Notes: a model not told the origin generated them from the letters alone. Shown: positions 52,503 through 61,176, counted from the stretch's first letter. The stretch is DNA of 64,000 nt from an uncultured Bacilli bacterium (GCA_947632355.1 CANROY010000002.1:1-64000); one strand, 5' to 3'. Program-made: numbers and translations.

Positions 52503-54269
52503 ATGAAACAATTTAATAATGGAGAATTTAGATTAAAAGATGTTGATAAAGAATATACCGTTTATGGATGGGTCAATAAAAGACGTGATATGGGAGGAGT
52601 CATATTCGTTGATTTAAGAGATCGCTCAGGTTTTTTACAAGTTGTATTTAATAAAAGTTATTTAAAAGATGATTTTGCTTTAGCAGAAAGTCTTAAAAAC
52701 GAATACTGTATTAAAGTAACCGGTAAGTTAATTGCAAGAACGCCGGATATGGTTAATCCAAAAATTCCTACTGGAGAAGTAGAACTAATGGTTGAAAATT
52801 TAGAAATTTTAAGTGAAGCAGAGCCTGTTCCATTTAATATATATGAAGATAAAGAAATAAACGAAAACGTAGGTTTAAAATATCGTTACCTAGATCTTCG
52901 AAGAGAAAAACTACAAAAAACGATTAAAATGCGTCATCAAATCACCTCTTCTGTAAGGGAATACTTAAATAGCAAAGAGTTTTTAGAAATTGAAACCCCA
53001 ATTCTATGTAAATCAACTCCTGAAGGAGCAAGAGATTATATTGTACCTTCTCGTGTCAATAAGGGTACGTTTTATGCTTTACCACAAAGCCCTCAAATTT
53101 TTAAACAACTCTTAATGGTTGGTGGATTTGAAAAATACTATCAAATTGCCAAATGTTTCCGTGATGAAGACTTAAGAGCGGACCGCCAACCAGAATTTAC
53201 GCAAATTGACTTAGAAATGAGTTTTGCAAGCCAAGAAGATATAATGGCTTTAGTAGAAGGTATGATTAAATATGTGGTCAAAAAAGTAAAAGATATTGAT
53301 TTACCAGATTTTCCAAAAATGCCTTATAAAGAAGCCATGGACCGTTTTGGTTCTGATAAACCCGATACGAGATTTTCGATGGAACTATTAGATTTAACGG
53401 AAATTTTAAGAAATACCAATATGAATGTATTTCGTAATGTTATTGAACAAGGTGGTATCGTTAAATGTTTAATCGTTAAGAATAACGGTGATAAATATTC
53501 AAGAAGTGATGTGGAGCACTTAACGGATTTTGTTAAAATCTATGGTGCTAAAGGACTTGCTTGGTTAAAATACGATGATGATAAATTTAATGGAGTTATT
53601 GCTAAGAACTTAGAGGATGAAAAACTTGAAGCTATCCGTAAAACTTATAATGTCGAAAATAACGATTTAATCCTAATTGTTGCGGATAAGAAAAAGATTG
53701 TCTATGATTCTTTGGGTGCCTTACGTTTGAAAATTGCAAATGAATTAAACTTAATTGATAAAGAAAAAATGAACTTCTTATGGGTTGTTGATTTTCCAAT
53801 GTTTGAATATTCAGAAACGGAAGGAAGATATAAAGCGATGCATCACCCCTTTACCATGCCAAGTGATTTAGAAATGCTTAAAACCGATAAAGAAAACGTA
53901 CTAAGCATTGCGTATGACATTGTCTTAAATGGTTATGAATTAGGTGGAGGTTCAGTTCGTATTCATAATCCAAAAGTGCAAAAAGTGGTCTTTGATGCCC
54001 TAGAACTAACCGAAGAAGATATTAAAAATAAATTTGGATTCTTTATGGATGCCTTCAAGTTTGGAGCACCTCCTCATGCAGGGTTAGCCATTGGTCTTGA
54101 ACGTTTCACCATGCTTTTAAGTGGCACCGATAATATAAAAGATGTAATTGCATTTCCTAAAACCCAAAGTGCCAGCGATATTATGAGCGAAGCACCAAAT
54201 AAAGTAAGTGAGGAACAACTAGAAGAACTAGGAATTTCGATAGTAGAAAGTAGTGAAGAAGATGCCTAA
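52503..54269 (+). CDS. aspS: Aspartyl-tRNA synthetase
   Basis: 588 residues, the long bacterial type. N-terminal OB fold (GWVNKRRDMGGVIFVDLRDRSG), class II motifs with RYLDLRR, FRDEDLRADRQPEFTQID and the C-terminal GLAIGLERF, plus the inserted GAD domain. Because GatCAB follows and no gatB-independent asparaginyl-tRNA synthetase is seen here, it may also charge tRNA-Asn with Asp for amidation; this cannot be decided from the window. Its end overlaps gatC by 8 bases. Confidence 0.97.
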   Translation: MKQFNNGEFRLKDVDKEYTVYGWVNKRRDMGGVIFVDLRDRSGFLQVVFNKSYLKDDFALAESLKNEYCIKVTGKLIARTPDMVNPKIPTGEVELMVENLEILSEAEPVPFNIYEDKEINENVGLKYRYLDLRREKLQKTIKMRHQITSSVREYLNSKEFLEIETPILCKSTPEGARDYIVPSRVNKGTFYALPQSPQIFKQLLMVGGFEKYYQIAKCFRDEDLRADRQPEFTQIDLEMSFASQEDIMALVEGMIKYVVKKVKDIDLPDFPKMPYKEAMDRFGSDKPDTRFSMELLDLTEILRNTNMNVFRNVIEQGGIVKCLIVKNNGDKYSRSDVEHLTDFVKIYGAKGLAWLKYDDDKFNGVIAKNLEDEKLEAIRKTYNVENNDLILIVADKKKIVYDSLGALRLKIANELNLIDKEKMNFLWVVDFPMFEYSETEGRYKAMHHPFTMPSDLEMLKTDKENVLSIAYDIVLNGYELGGGSVRIHNPKVQKVVFDALELTEEDIKNKFGFFMDAFKFGAPPHAGLAIGLERFTMLLSGTDNIKDVIAFPKTQSASDIMSEAPNKVSEEQLEELGISIVESSEEDA

Positions 54270-54567
54270 ATTTACCAAAGAATTAGTAGATGATTTAGCA
54301 AGAAAACTATTAATTGGTCTATCAGAAGAAGAAAACAAACACGTTTTAGATGAATTTGAAGTTATAGATGAAAATCTTGCGAAAGTGGATGCTTTCCCTA
54401 ATATTAAAGAAATTGCCCCAATGACACACGCTCTAGATGACTTTACCTTTACTTTAAGAGAGGATGTAGCAAAACCTTCTGTACCTATAGAAGATGCCTT
54501 AAAAAATTGTGATGATATAGAAGGTAGAGAAGTAGAAGTACCAAAAGTAGTAGGAGGGGAGAATTAA
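54262..54567 (+). CDS. gatC: Asp/Glu-tRNA amidotransferase subunit C
   Basis: 101 residues from ATG 54262, overlapping aspS by 8 bases (an in-frame GTG at 54253 is less likely). GatC wraps GatA and GatB together. Signatures: LARKLLIGLSEEE, FEVIDENLAKVDAF and APMTHALDDFTFTLREDV. Its stop overlaps the gatA start (TAATG). Confidence 0.92.
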   Translation: MPKFTKELVDDLARKLLIGLSEEENKHVLDEFEVIDENLAKVDAFPNIKEIAPMTHALDDFTFTLREDVAKPSVPIEDALKNCDDIEGREVEVPKVVGGEN

Positions 54568-56015
54568 TGGATAAAACAATTGAAGAACTACACGAACTAT
54601 TAAAAAGCGGGAAAGTAACGAGTCAAGAATTAATTCGTGAATCTTTACAAAAATCCCATGAAGTAGAAGAAAAGTATAATGCTTTTGTAACGATTTTAGA
54701 TGATGCAAAAGAAACTCCTATTACCGATAACCTACTATCCGGTATTCCGTTTGGAATTAAAGATAATTATTCAACGAAAGATATTTTATCTACGGGTTCA
54801 TCCAACACCTTAAAGGATTATGTTCCATTTTTTAATGCCACTGCCGTGCAAAAATTATTAGATGCTGGGGCAGTTCCTGTTAATAAAACCGCGATGGATG
54901 AATTTGGTATGGGTGGAACAGGAACCACATGTCATACCGGAGTTGTCAAAAATCCTTGGGACCCAACTCGTATGACAGCAGGTTCTAGTGCAGGAAGTGC
55001 TTGTGCGGTTGCGGCAGGAGTATACCCTTATGCTCTTGGAAGTGATACAGGAGATTCTATAAGAAAACCTGCAGCTTACTGTGGAATTGTTGGATATAAA
55101 CCAACGTATGGAATGATTTCTAGATATGGCTTATTTCCTTTTGCATCAAGCCTTGACCACTGCGGTGTTCTATGTCGTAGTGTTAAAGATGCAGCCATTG
55201 TCGTAGATACCATGAAGGGTATTGATGAAAATGATATGACCTCTTGGGATTCAAAAGACATTCATTTATACGAAAGCCTTGATGGCAATGTCAAAGGAAT
55301 GAAGTTATGCTATATCAAAGAATTATGTGACATTAAATACTATCCAAATGCGAATGAAGAATTAAAGAGTCATTTAAAAAACTTTATGGAAAAAATAGAA
55401 CTATGTAAGAGTTTAGGTATGACAGTAGAAGAAGTTTCGATTGACGAACAACTTCTAAACGCTCTACCTAGTGTATATGTCGTTATATCTTGTGCAGAAG
55501 CAACAAGTAATATGTCAAATCTAACGGGTATTATTTTTGGACCTCGTGGAAATGGTAAAAACTACGAAGAAATGATGATGGACCATCGTACCAAAGGGTT
55601 CTCTCCATTAATCAAACGTCGTTTTATCATTGGTTCTTATATCTTACAAAAAGAAAATCAAGAACGTTACTTTAAAAATGCGGGAAGAGTTAGAAGAATG
55701 CTGGTCGATGCTTGGAAAAAGTTATATGAAACCTATGATGCTGTTATTTTACCGGTTAGTAGTGGACCTGCAAAACACCTAGATAGCGACAAAGATATGT
55801 TAACGAAAGATACGGCCGTTTTAGAAGAGCACTTACAAATTGGGAACTTTGGAGGATTTCCTTCCATTACCATTCCCGATGGTTTTGTAAGTGGTTTACC
55901 CGTTGCTCTTAATATTACTGGAAACTGCTATAACGATAGTAAAGTCTTAAATATCGCATATGCATTAGAAAGTGCAATGGATTATAAAAATCAAATTGCA
56001 AAGGAGGTAAAATAA
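54567..56015 (+). CDS. gatA: Asp/Glu-tRNA amidotransferase subunit A
   Basis: 482 residues, amidase-signature family. It releases ammonia from glutamine for GatB. The Ser-cisSer-Lys triad is present: Lys in PFGIKDNYSTKD, cis-Ser in AGSSAGSACAVAAG and nucleophile Ser in GSDTGDSIRKPAAYCG. Two positions differ from the common GatA form (GSSGGSA and GSDTGGSIRQP): Ala and Asp replace Gly, and the MGGTGTTCHTG stretch is also unusual. As far as I recall, Mollicute GatA proteins look similar, which would fit the lineage. One-base overlaps on both sides. Confidence 0.94.
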   Translation: MDKTIEELHELLKSGKVTSQELIRESLQKSHEVEEKYNAFVTILDDAKETPITDNLLSGIPFGIKDNYSTKDILSTGSSNTLKDYVPFFNATAVQKLLDAGAVPVNKTAMDEFGMGGTGTTCHTGVVKNPWDPTRMTAGSSAGSACAVAAGVYPYALGSDTGDSIRKPAAYCGIVGYKPTYGMISRYGLFPFASSLDHCGVLCRSVKDAAIVVDTMKGIDENDMTSWDSKDIHLYESLDGNVKGMKLCYIKELCDIKYYPNANEELKSHLKNFMEKIELCKSLGMTVEEVSIDEQLLNALPSVYVVISCAEATSNMSNLTGIIFGPRGNGKNYEEMMMDHRTKGFSPLIKRRFIIGSYILQKENQERYFKNAGRVRRMLVDAWKKLYETYDAVILPVSSGPAKHLDSDKDMLTKDTAVLEEHLQIGNFGGFPSITIPDGFVSGLPVALNITGNCYNDSKVLNIAYALESAMDYKNQIAKEVK

Positions 56016-57445
56016 TGGGAAAATATAAAGCTGTTATCGGTCTTGAAATGCACTGTGAGTTAAAAAGTAACTCGAAAGTATTTTCAAGTGCTAGAAATTC
56101 TTATAACGAAATACCAAATGACAATATTGCTCCCGTTGATATGGCCTTCCCAGGTACACTTCCTGTTGTCAATAAAAAATGTGTTCACGATGCTTTAATG
56201 ATGAGTATGGTTTTAAATTGTAAACAACCCGAATATATGTATTTTGACCGTAAAAACTATTACTATCCGGATTTACCAAAAGGATACCAAATTACGCAAA
56301 TGGAATCTCCTGTTGGAGTGGATGGTTCTATTGAAATTGAAGTAAATGGTACTAAAAAAACTGTAAAAATTCACGATATCCATCTAGAAGAAGATGCAGC
56401 AAGTCTAGACCATTACTACGATACTTCTTGTATTGATTACAATCGTGCTGGAGTACCACTTCTAGAACTTGTTACAGAGCCATGTTTATCAAGTGCCGAA
56501 GAAGCAGTTGCTTTCCTAGAACATATGCGTAGTGCTTATAAATACTGTGGTGTTTCTGAAGCTGATACCAAAAAAGGACAAATCAGATGTGATGTCAATG
56601 TTTCTATTATGGATGAAGATGCAACAGAGTTTGGAACAAGAGTAGAGGTAAAAAACATTAATTCCTTTGGAAATGTATTTGATGCCATCAATTACGAAAT
56701 TAAACGTCAAAGCGAATTAAAGGATGCTGGAAGATACGAAGAAGTAGAACAAGAAACAAGACGTTTTGATGAAGAATCTGGTACCACTATTCGTATGCGT
56801 TCTAAGGTCGATGCCATTGACTACAAATATTTTGTTGATCCTAACTTACCAAAATTTAAAATTGATGAAGCTTGGTTAGAAGAAATACGAAAAGAAATTC
56901 CACTACTAGCTTTAGAAAGAAAAGAAAAGTATATTACGGAACTTGGTTTAAGTGATTATGATGCTTCTGTTATCGTAAAAGAAAAAGAATACGCTGATTA
57001 CTTTGAAGAATGTTTATCTTTAGGAATTGATGCCAAAACCTCTAGTAACTGGCTTACAACTCAAATTCTAGGGGAAATCAATCGTACCGAAGAAAATTTA
57101 AATAATTTTTATTTAACACCAACTTTATTAAAACAAATTACGGATGAAATCGAAAAAGGTACAATTTCTTCTAAACAAGCGAAAGAAATCTTCTATAAAG
57201 CCGTAGAAGAAAAGAAAGAACCAAAATCATATATTAGCAGTGATATGGCCCAAATTTCCGATAGAGGAGCATTAGAAGAAATTATTACAAAAATTTTAGA
57301 AGAAAATCCTTCTCAAGTAGAAGCCTATAAAAATGGTAAAGATAATTTATTTGATTACTTTGTTGGTCAAGTGATGAAAAATACAAGAGGAAAAGCAAAT
57401 CCAGTCATAACCAAAGAAATTTTAAAAGACAAGTTAGAACAATAA
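56015..57445 (+). CDS. gatB: Asp/Glu-tRNA amidotransferase subunit B
   Basis: 476 residues. The kinase-transamidase subunit that converts Asp-tRNA-Asn and Glu-tRNA-Gln to the amides. VIGLEMHCELKSNSKVFS at the start, DRKNYYYPDLPKGYQITQ, VELVTEP-like LLELVTEPC, QIRCDVNVSI and EVKNINSFGNV are diagnostic; the YqeY-like tail domain follows. Its 3' end and terminator are duplicated 600 bases downstream (58050-58090). Confidence 0.97.
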   Translation: MGKYKAVIGLEMHCELKSNSKVFSSARNSYNEIPNDNIAPVDMAFPGTLPVVNKKCVHDALMMSMVLNCKQPEYMYFDRKNYYYPDLPKGYQITQMESPVGVDGSIEIEVNGTKKTVKIHDIHLEEDAASLDHYYDTSCIDYNRAGVPLLELVTEPCLSSAEEAVAFLEHMRSAYKYCGVSEADTKKGQIRCDVNVSIMDEDATEFGTRVEVKNINSFGNVFDAINYEIKRQSELKDAGRYEEVEQETRRFDEESGTTIRMRSKVDAIDYKYFVDPNLPKFKIDEAWLEEIRKEIPLLALERKEKYITELGLSDYDASVIVKEKEYADYFEECLSLGIDAKTSSNWLTTQILGEINRTEENLNNFYLTPTLLKQITDEIEKGTISSKQAKEIFYKAVEEKKEPKSYISSDMAQISDRGALEEIITKILEENPSQVEAYKNGKDNLFDYFVGQVMKNTRGKANPVITKEILKDKLEQ

Positions 57446-57457
57446 AACTTGTTTTTT
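57429..57457 (+). terminator. Terminator after gatB, copy 1
   Basis: Stem ACAAGTT (57429-57435) with AACTTGT (57446-57452), then T-run to 57457. The last gatB codons are within the stem. Confidence 0.8.
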
Positions 57458-57477
57458 AAATGAAACCCGTATATAAT
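57449..57477 (+). promoter_or_regulatory. Promoter inside the gatB terminator, copy 1
   Basis: TTGTTT (57449-57454), 17 bases, TATAAT (57472-57477). The -35 is part of the terminator stem and T-run. Confidence 0.7.
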
Positions 57478-57504
57478 AATTTTCAATAGAAAAGGAGAAT
57501 TTGT

Positions 57505-58026
57505 ATGAATACATTTAAAAAGAGAGCCCTTTTACTTGGGATGCTAGCCAATTTAACAACAGTATCCCTAACTGGATGTGCAGAAAAATTATATTGTTCT
57601 AATATGACAATTAAATATGAAGATGGAAAAGCAAATGAGGGAAATATTCTTTATAATAGTATTTATGGTAATATAAAAGTTCTTTTATTAGAATATAACG
57701 GAGTTATTAAACCTTACTTAATTGTTATAAAAAATTGTTATAATATTAATTATGATTTAGTATGTATAGAATATTATGATTTAAAAAGTCGTACCCTATT
57801 AATAACAATGAAAGAGGATGGTACTGTTACAAATGGAGGTTACTTTACTATTTTAGAAGAACATGAATTTATGGACTATTTTATTGAAGTAGAAGAATTA
57901 AAACCAAAATATGATGTAACAGAACTTATCGATTATTATGATACAAATATTGAGCCTAAATTAACAGAATATATTGCTACTGAATATAGTGATTATACGA
58001 AAACGCTAACAGATAAATCAAAATAA
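57505..58026 (+). CDS. Lipoprotein, copy 1 of a tandem pair
   Basis: 173 residues. Signal peptide with lipobox S-L-T-G-C, lipidated Cys25. The mature domain, with NGVIKPYL, YYDLKS-T-LL and ILEEHEF followed by ELIDYYDTN-EPKLTEYIA, is repeated in the next gene with clear similarity. No family recognised. SD AAAGGAG. A hairpin AGATAAA/TTTATCT overlaps its stop codon. Confidence 0.75.
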   Translation: MNTFKKRALLLGMLANLTTVSLTGCAEKLYCSNMTIKYEDGKANEGNILYNSIYGNIKVLLLEYNGVIKPYLIVIKNCYNINYDLVCIEYYDLKSRTLLITMKEDGTVTNGGYFTILEEHEFMDYFIEVEELKPKYDVTELIDYYDTNIEPKLTEYIATEYSDYTKTLTDKSK

Positions 58027-58039
58027 TGGTTTATCTTTG
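58012..58039. repeat. Hairpin repeat, copy A (second copy at 60198)
   Basis: AGATAAATC...GGTTTATCTTT, 28 bases around the stop of the lipoprotein gene, is repeated base for base at 60198-60225. It is a stem-loop that may act as a terminator. Confidence 0.8.
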
Positions 58040-58049
58040 CAATAAAAAA

Positions 58050-58108
58050 ATTTTAAAAGGCAAGTTAGAACAATAAAACTTGTTTTTTAAATAAAACTCG
58101 TATATAAT
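58050..58108 (+). repeat. Duplicated gatB tail, terminator and promoter (copy 2)
   Basis: Closely repeats 57421-57477: AATTTTAAAAG, the stem CAAGTT...AACTTG with T-run, -35 TTGTTT (58080-58085), 17 bases, -10 TATAAT (58103-58108). Only scattered substitutions separate the copies. Confidence 0.85.
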
Positions 58109-58136
58109 AAATTTCAACCAAAAAAGGAGAGATTGT

Positions 58137-58544
58137 ATGAATACATGTAAAAACAATTTTAAAGATTTGAATATTGATTTTGAAAAAATTTATGAGAATA
58201 TAAGAGTTATACTACTAGAAAATAACGGAGTTATTAAACCTTATTTAACTCTTGTACATGGATATTTTGATAAAAATCATCAAACAATCGTAGAATATTA
58301 TGACTTAAAAAGTGGTACTCTATTACTAAAAAGAAATTTGTATAGTCCTGATTTAACAAAAGAACATTCTACTATTTTAGAACAACATGAATTTATAGAC
58401 TATCTTTTTGAAGTAAAAGAAGAAAAACTAGAGTATCGTGTATCAGAACTTATTGATTTTTATGATACGAATGTAGAACCTAAATTAACAGAATACATTG
58501 CTTCTAAATACAGTGACTATAAAAAAGAATTAACAAATAAATAA
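58137..58544 (+). CDS. Paralogue of the lipoprotein without signal peptide
   Basis: 135 residues, similar to the mature part of 57505-58026 through NGVIKPYL, YYDLKSGTLLL, EQHEF and ELIDFYDTNVEPKLTEYIA. The first residues MNT match copy 1, but the hydrophobic signal and lipobox are missing, so the product should stay in the cytoplasm or be non-functional. Its promoter and SD (AAAGGAG) are duplicated from copy 1. Confidence 0.7.
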   Translation: MNTCKNNFKDLNIDFEKIYENIRVILLENNGVIKPYLTLVHGYFDKNHQTIVEYYDLKSGTLLLKRNLYSPDLTKEHSTILEQHEFIDYLFEVKEEKLEYRVSELIDFYDTNVEPKLTEYIASKYSDYKKELTNK

Positions 58545-58566
58545 ATATAGAGAACAATTTTAACTT

Positions 58567-58614
58567 AAAAACCTTGATTCTATAAAGTACAATAAAACTC
58601 AAGGTTTTTTATTT
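58567..58614 (+). terminator. Intrinsic terminator
   Basis: 11-bp stem AAAAACCTTGA (58567-58577) with TCAAGGTTTTT (58599-58609), 21-base loop, T-run. Confidence 0.82.
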
Positions 58615-58623
58615 TGGATTTTG

Positions 58624-58653
58624 TTTACATATCAATAATTCTTATGATAAAAT
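58624..58653 (+). promoter_or_regulatory. Promoter
   Basis: TTTACA (58624-58629), 18 bases, TAAAAT (58648-58653) with TG at 58645-58646. Confidence 0.6.
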
Positions 58654-58677
58654 AATTTTAGAATAGGAAGTAATAAT

Positions 58678-59985
58678 ATGAAAAAAAATATTTTAATTGG
58701 TTGTTTGGTTATCCTATGTTTTACTATTGGTATAATTAGTGGCTACTTTTTCTTAAAAAAAGAAGAAAATACGAGTATTAAAAATACAGTAGAAAATAAT
58801 AATCCTTCAATGAAAAGTGAATTCAATACATCTGTTGAAGAACAATATGCTGATATTTTAGATCAATATTTTAACTTTGATTATTTATATTTATACAATT
58901 ATGAAAATATTGCACGATATCCAACTGCATATAAAGATGTTGTTTTATCACTTGATGTTGATGTTGTAAAAGTTATTGAAGAAGAAAATAATCATTATAA
59001 AATGCTTGTAAATATGGCTGATCATGACTATGAAGAACAAGAATTTGTTATTGAAGGTGACTATAAAAAAGCTCGTTATTTAGAAAATGATTTTATAAAA
59101 GTATATGGTGTATATAAAGGAAACGAAAAATATGTTATAGATGGCAAAGATAAAGTTTTGCCTAAAATTAATGCTATAAAAGTAATTGTTAGTGATGCAA
59201 CAGGAGAATTTAATGAATATGATGAGGAAGATATTAGAGAAATTGCTACTCATTTCTTTAATAGTTCTTATACTTTAACAAAACCAAATTATGATTTTAC
59301 TGGAACTTTGGGAATGTATTATGCTTCATTACCATTTCACTATTTAATTACACTTGATAATAATTCTAATGCTCGATTTAATAAATATCGTATTTATACA
59401 GGCTATGGAAGAATTGATGTTGCTACGGAAGAGGATAGTCCTTATTTACAAAGATATATTTCAAAAACAAGTGATGGTAACCATTTTATATTATCTACTT
59501 ATACTACAAATAATGACTATTTGGAATTACAAGCCTATGATAAAGATTTTAAACAAATTTGGACCCGTACATTTGAACAAGCAGGTAAATATATTTATGA
59601 TAATAATGGTGGAAGAATCGTAATTGTTATAGATAATGATTTATATATCATTGATGAAAATACTGGGGAAAATATTATAGATCCAATTATAGTGTCAAAA
59701 TATAATACTATTAAATTATTAGCGAATGGGGATATTATTTTAGTTACACAATCTGCAAAAGACTTTATATTCTATATTACAAAAGATGGAAATATTAAAT
59801 GGAAAAGTTCTTTATCAACCTATAATGGAGAAGCATCAAATACTGTGGATTCTATATATGCATTATTAGTTGCTAATGATACCATTTATGTTGGTTTTAA
59901 AACGAGCAAATATAATGCTAATGTTGTATTGTTTAATCAAAATGGTGAAGAAATAGTAAACACATTTGCTAATCCAAATAATTGA
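58678..59985 (+). CDS. Membrane-anchored extracellular propeller-like protein
   Basis: 435 residues. One N-terminal membrane anchor (about 5-26) followed by a linker. A helical/beta middle part (50-215) is unrecognised. The C-terminal region (about 240-430) is built of repeated beta strands such as YLQRYISKTSDGNHFILS, LYIIDENTGENI and FIFYITKDGNIKWKSS, like PQQ/WD-type propellers. Such domains usually bind proteins or ligands at the cell surface. It is monocistronic, with promoter and upstream terminator. Confidence 0.72.
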   Translation: MKKNILIGCLVILCFTIGIISGYFFLKKEENTSIKNTVENNNPSMKSEFNTSVEEQYADILDQYFNFDYLYLYNYENIARYPTAYKDVVLSLDVDVVKVIEEENNHYKMLVNMADHDYEEQEFVIEGDYKKARYLENDFIKVYGVYKGNEKYVIDGKDKVLPKINAIKVIVSDATGEFNEYDEEDIREIATHFFNSSYTLTKPNYDFTGTLGMYYASLPFHYLITLDNNSNARFNKYRIYTGYGRIDVATEEDSPYLQRYISKTSDGNHFILSTYTTNNDYLELQAYDKDFKQIWTRTFEQAGKYIYDNNGGRIVIVIDNDLYIIDENTGENIIDPIIVSKYNTIKLLANGDIILVTQSAKDFIFYITKDGNIKWKSSLSTYNGEASNTVDSIYALLVANDTIYVGFKTSKYNANVVLFNQNGEEIVNTFANPNN

Positions 59986-60005
59986 AATAAAGTTTAGAAG
60001 TAATC

Positions 60006-60034
60006 TTGTAATTTAGTAAGGAATATATTATAAT
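60006..60034 (+). promoter_or_regulatory. Strong promoter before a 15-codon ORF
   Basis: TTGTAA (60006-60011), 17 bases, TATAAT (60029-60034). Confidence 0.72.
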
Positions 60035-60062
60035 AATAGTAATAAAAAAGGAGGATTTTATT

Positions 60063-60110
60063 ATGAAAATACTTGATTCTCAAAAATATTTTGAAATTGA
60101 TAAAGGCTAA
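60063..60110 (+). CDS. 15-residue ORF with strong signals, or a decayed gene start
   Basis: ATG at 60063 is preceded by AAAAAGGAGG (60045-60054) and a good promoter, but the frame ends after MKILDSQKYFEIDKG. In the same frame eight more codons (N-I-L-K-E-L-F-Y) follow the TAA, then another stop, which looks like a gene broken by nonsense changes. A true peptide, a leader peptide or a pseudogene are all possible. The remaining bases to 60197 hold no other ORF that I can support. Confidence 0.45.
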   Translation: MKILDSQKYFEIDKG

Positions 60111-60196
60111 AATATACTTAAAGAGTTATTCTATTAGAAAGTTCAAGTTAGTCAATGCTGTTTAATATACTATAGATAAACTTATAATTAGAAAAA

Positions 60197-60229
60197 AGAT
60201 AAATCAAAATAATGGTTTATCTTTTTCTT
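60197..60229 (+). terminator. Terminator, copy B of the hairpin repeat
   Basis: AAAGATAAA with TTTATCTTT around AATAATGG-type loop, followed by TTCTTTT. The 28 bases 60198-60225 equal 58012-58039; here the T-run makes it a better terminator. Confidence 0.78.
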
Positions 60230-60232
60230 TTA

Positions 60233-60241
60233 TGGTATACT
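60233..60241 (+). promoter_or_regulatory. Probable extended -10 promoter
   Basis: TGGTATACT at 60233-60241, shortly before the start codons at 60251 and 60257; the spacing implies a very short leader. Confidence 0.5.
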
Positions 60242-60250
60242 AGAGTAGTG

Positions 60251-61129
60251 ATGAATATGAATAAGATAAAAAGAATGTTTAAACAAATGATTGATTTTTT
60301 TAAAGGAATACGTATAAGTACTATTTATAAATTAGTTGGACTTGCTCTTTTATTTGCCATTCTATTTTGGGTTTATACGACTTGGAAAAGTAATCAAGCC
60401 CTTACCAAAAAAATGGAATCTGATACCTATATAAATGGTAAAGTAACCAATAAGGGAGAAGATTATATCATTGTGGAAGATGAAAATCAAAATGAATATA
60501 AAATACCAAGTACGGAAGATGTTCCTATTGGTAGTGATGTGAATGCTAAAGTAGAAGAAGTTATAGAACCTACTGAAGAAGAAAAGAAGGAAGAAACTCC
60601 GAAAACCGTTACCAGTAGTGGTGTTACCGTTACAAACGAGAAAAAGGAAAATAAGAATGCCGATGCCGAAGTGATTGCTTATTTTAATGAAACAGAAAGT
60701 GATATGGAGAATCCTAGTTTAAAAGAAGAAGTAAAGGCTCGTTTTATTACGGTAGTTGATTTTCTATTCTATGATGGAACCATAAAAGGGTATACCTTAA
60801 ATGATTTATCTTCGAAAGCTAAATTACAAATTTTAAAAATAGCTTTAGCAATCGATTCCAAAATAGAAAATTATATTCCGGGTTATAAAGAAACAATTAC
60901 TTCAACAACGGGAAAGATTTATACCGGTTTAAAATCAAAAATTATTGAAAGTTATTTAAAGATTACGACGAAAATTTGTAATTATGATGCAGACACTTGC
61001 GACCAAGCCAAAAAAGATTTTCAAGATATGAAAAAATCATTTTCGATTACTTGGAATTTAATCAAAGACTTAGTTTCCAGTGGAGCAGAAAATTTAAAAG
61101 AATGGTATGAGATTTTTAGTGGAAAATAA
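60251..61129 (+). CDS. Single-pass membrane protein, unknown
   Basis: 292 residues from ATG 60251 (ATG 60257 and GTG 60248 are alternatives; the ribosome-binding site is weak). A basic amphipathic N-terminus, one membrane segment (about 25-45), a small beta domain (about 58-95, with YIIVEDENQNEYKIP), a Glu/Lys/Thr-rich linker, and a helical C-terminal domain with two Cys (ICNYDADTC). No family recognised. It precedes the HerA-like ATPase gene. Confidence 0.68.
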   Translation: MNMNKIKRMFKQMIDFFKGIRISTIYKLVGLALLFAILFWVYTTWKSNQALTKKMESDTYINGKVTNKGEDYIIVEDENQNEYKIPSTEDVPIGSDVNAKVEEVIEPTEEEKKEETPKTVTSSGVTVTNEKKENKNADAEVIAYFNETESDMENPSLKEEVKARFITVVDFLFYDGTIKGYTLNDLSSKAKLQILKIALAIDSKIENYIPGYKETITSTTGKIYTGLKSKIIESYLKITTKICNYDADTCDQAKKDFQDMKKSFSITWNLIKDLVSSGAENLKEWYEIFSGK

Positions 61130-61139
61130 AATAAATTTA

Positions 61140-61148
61140 TGGTATAGT
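61140..61148 (+). promoter_or_regulatory. Extended -10 promoter of the HerA-like gene
   Basis: TGGTATAGT at 61140-61148, 28 bases before the ATG at 61177. Confidence 0.6.
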
Positions 61149-61176
61149 TAAAGAGAATAATAAAGAGGTGCTAAAT

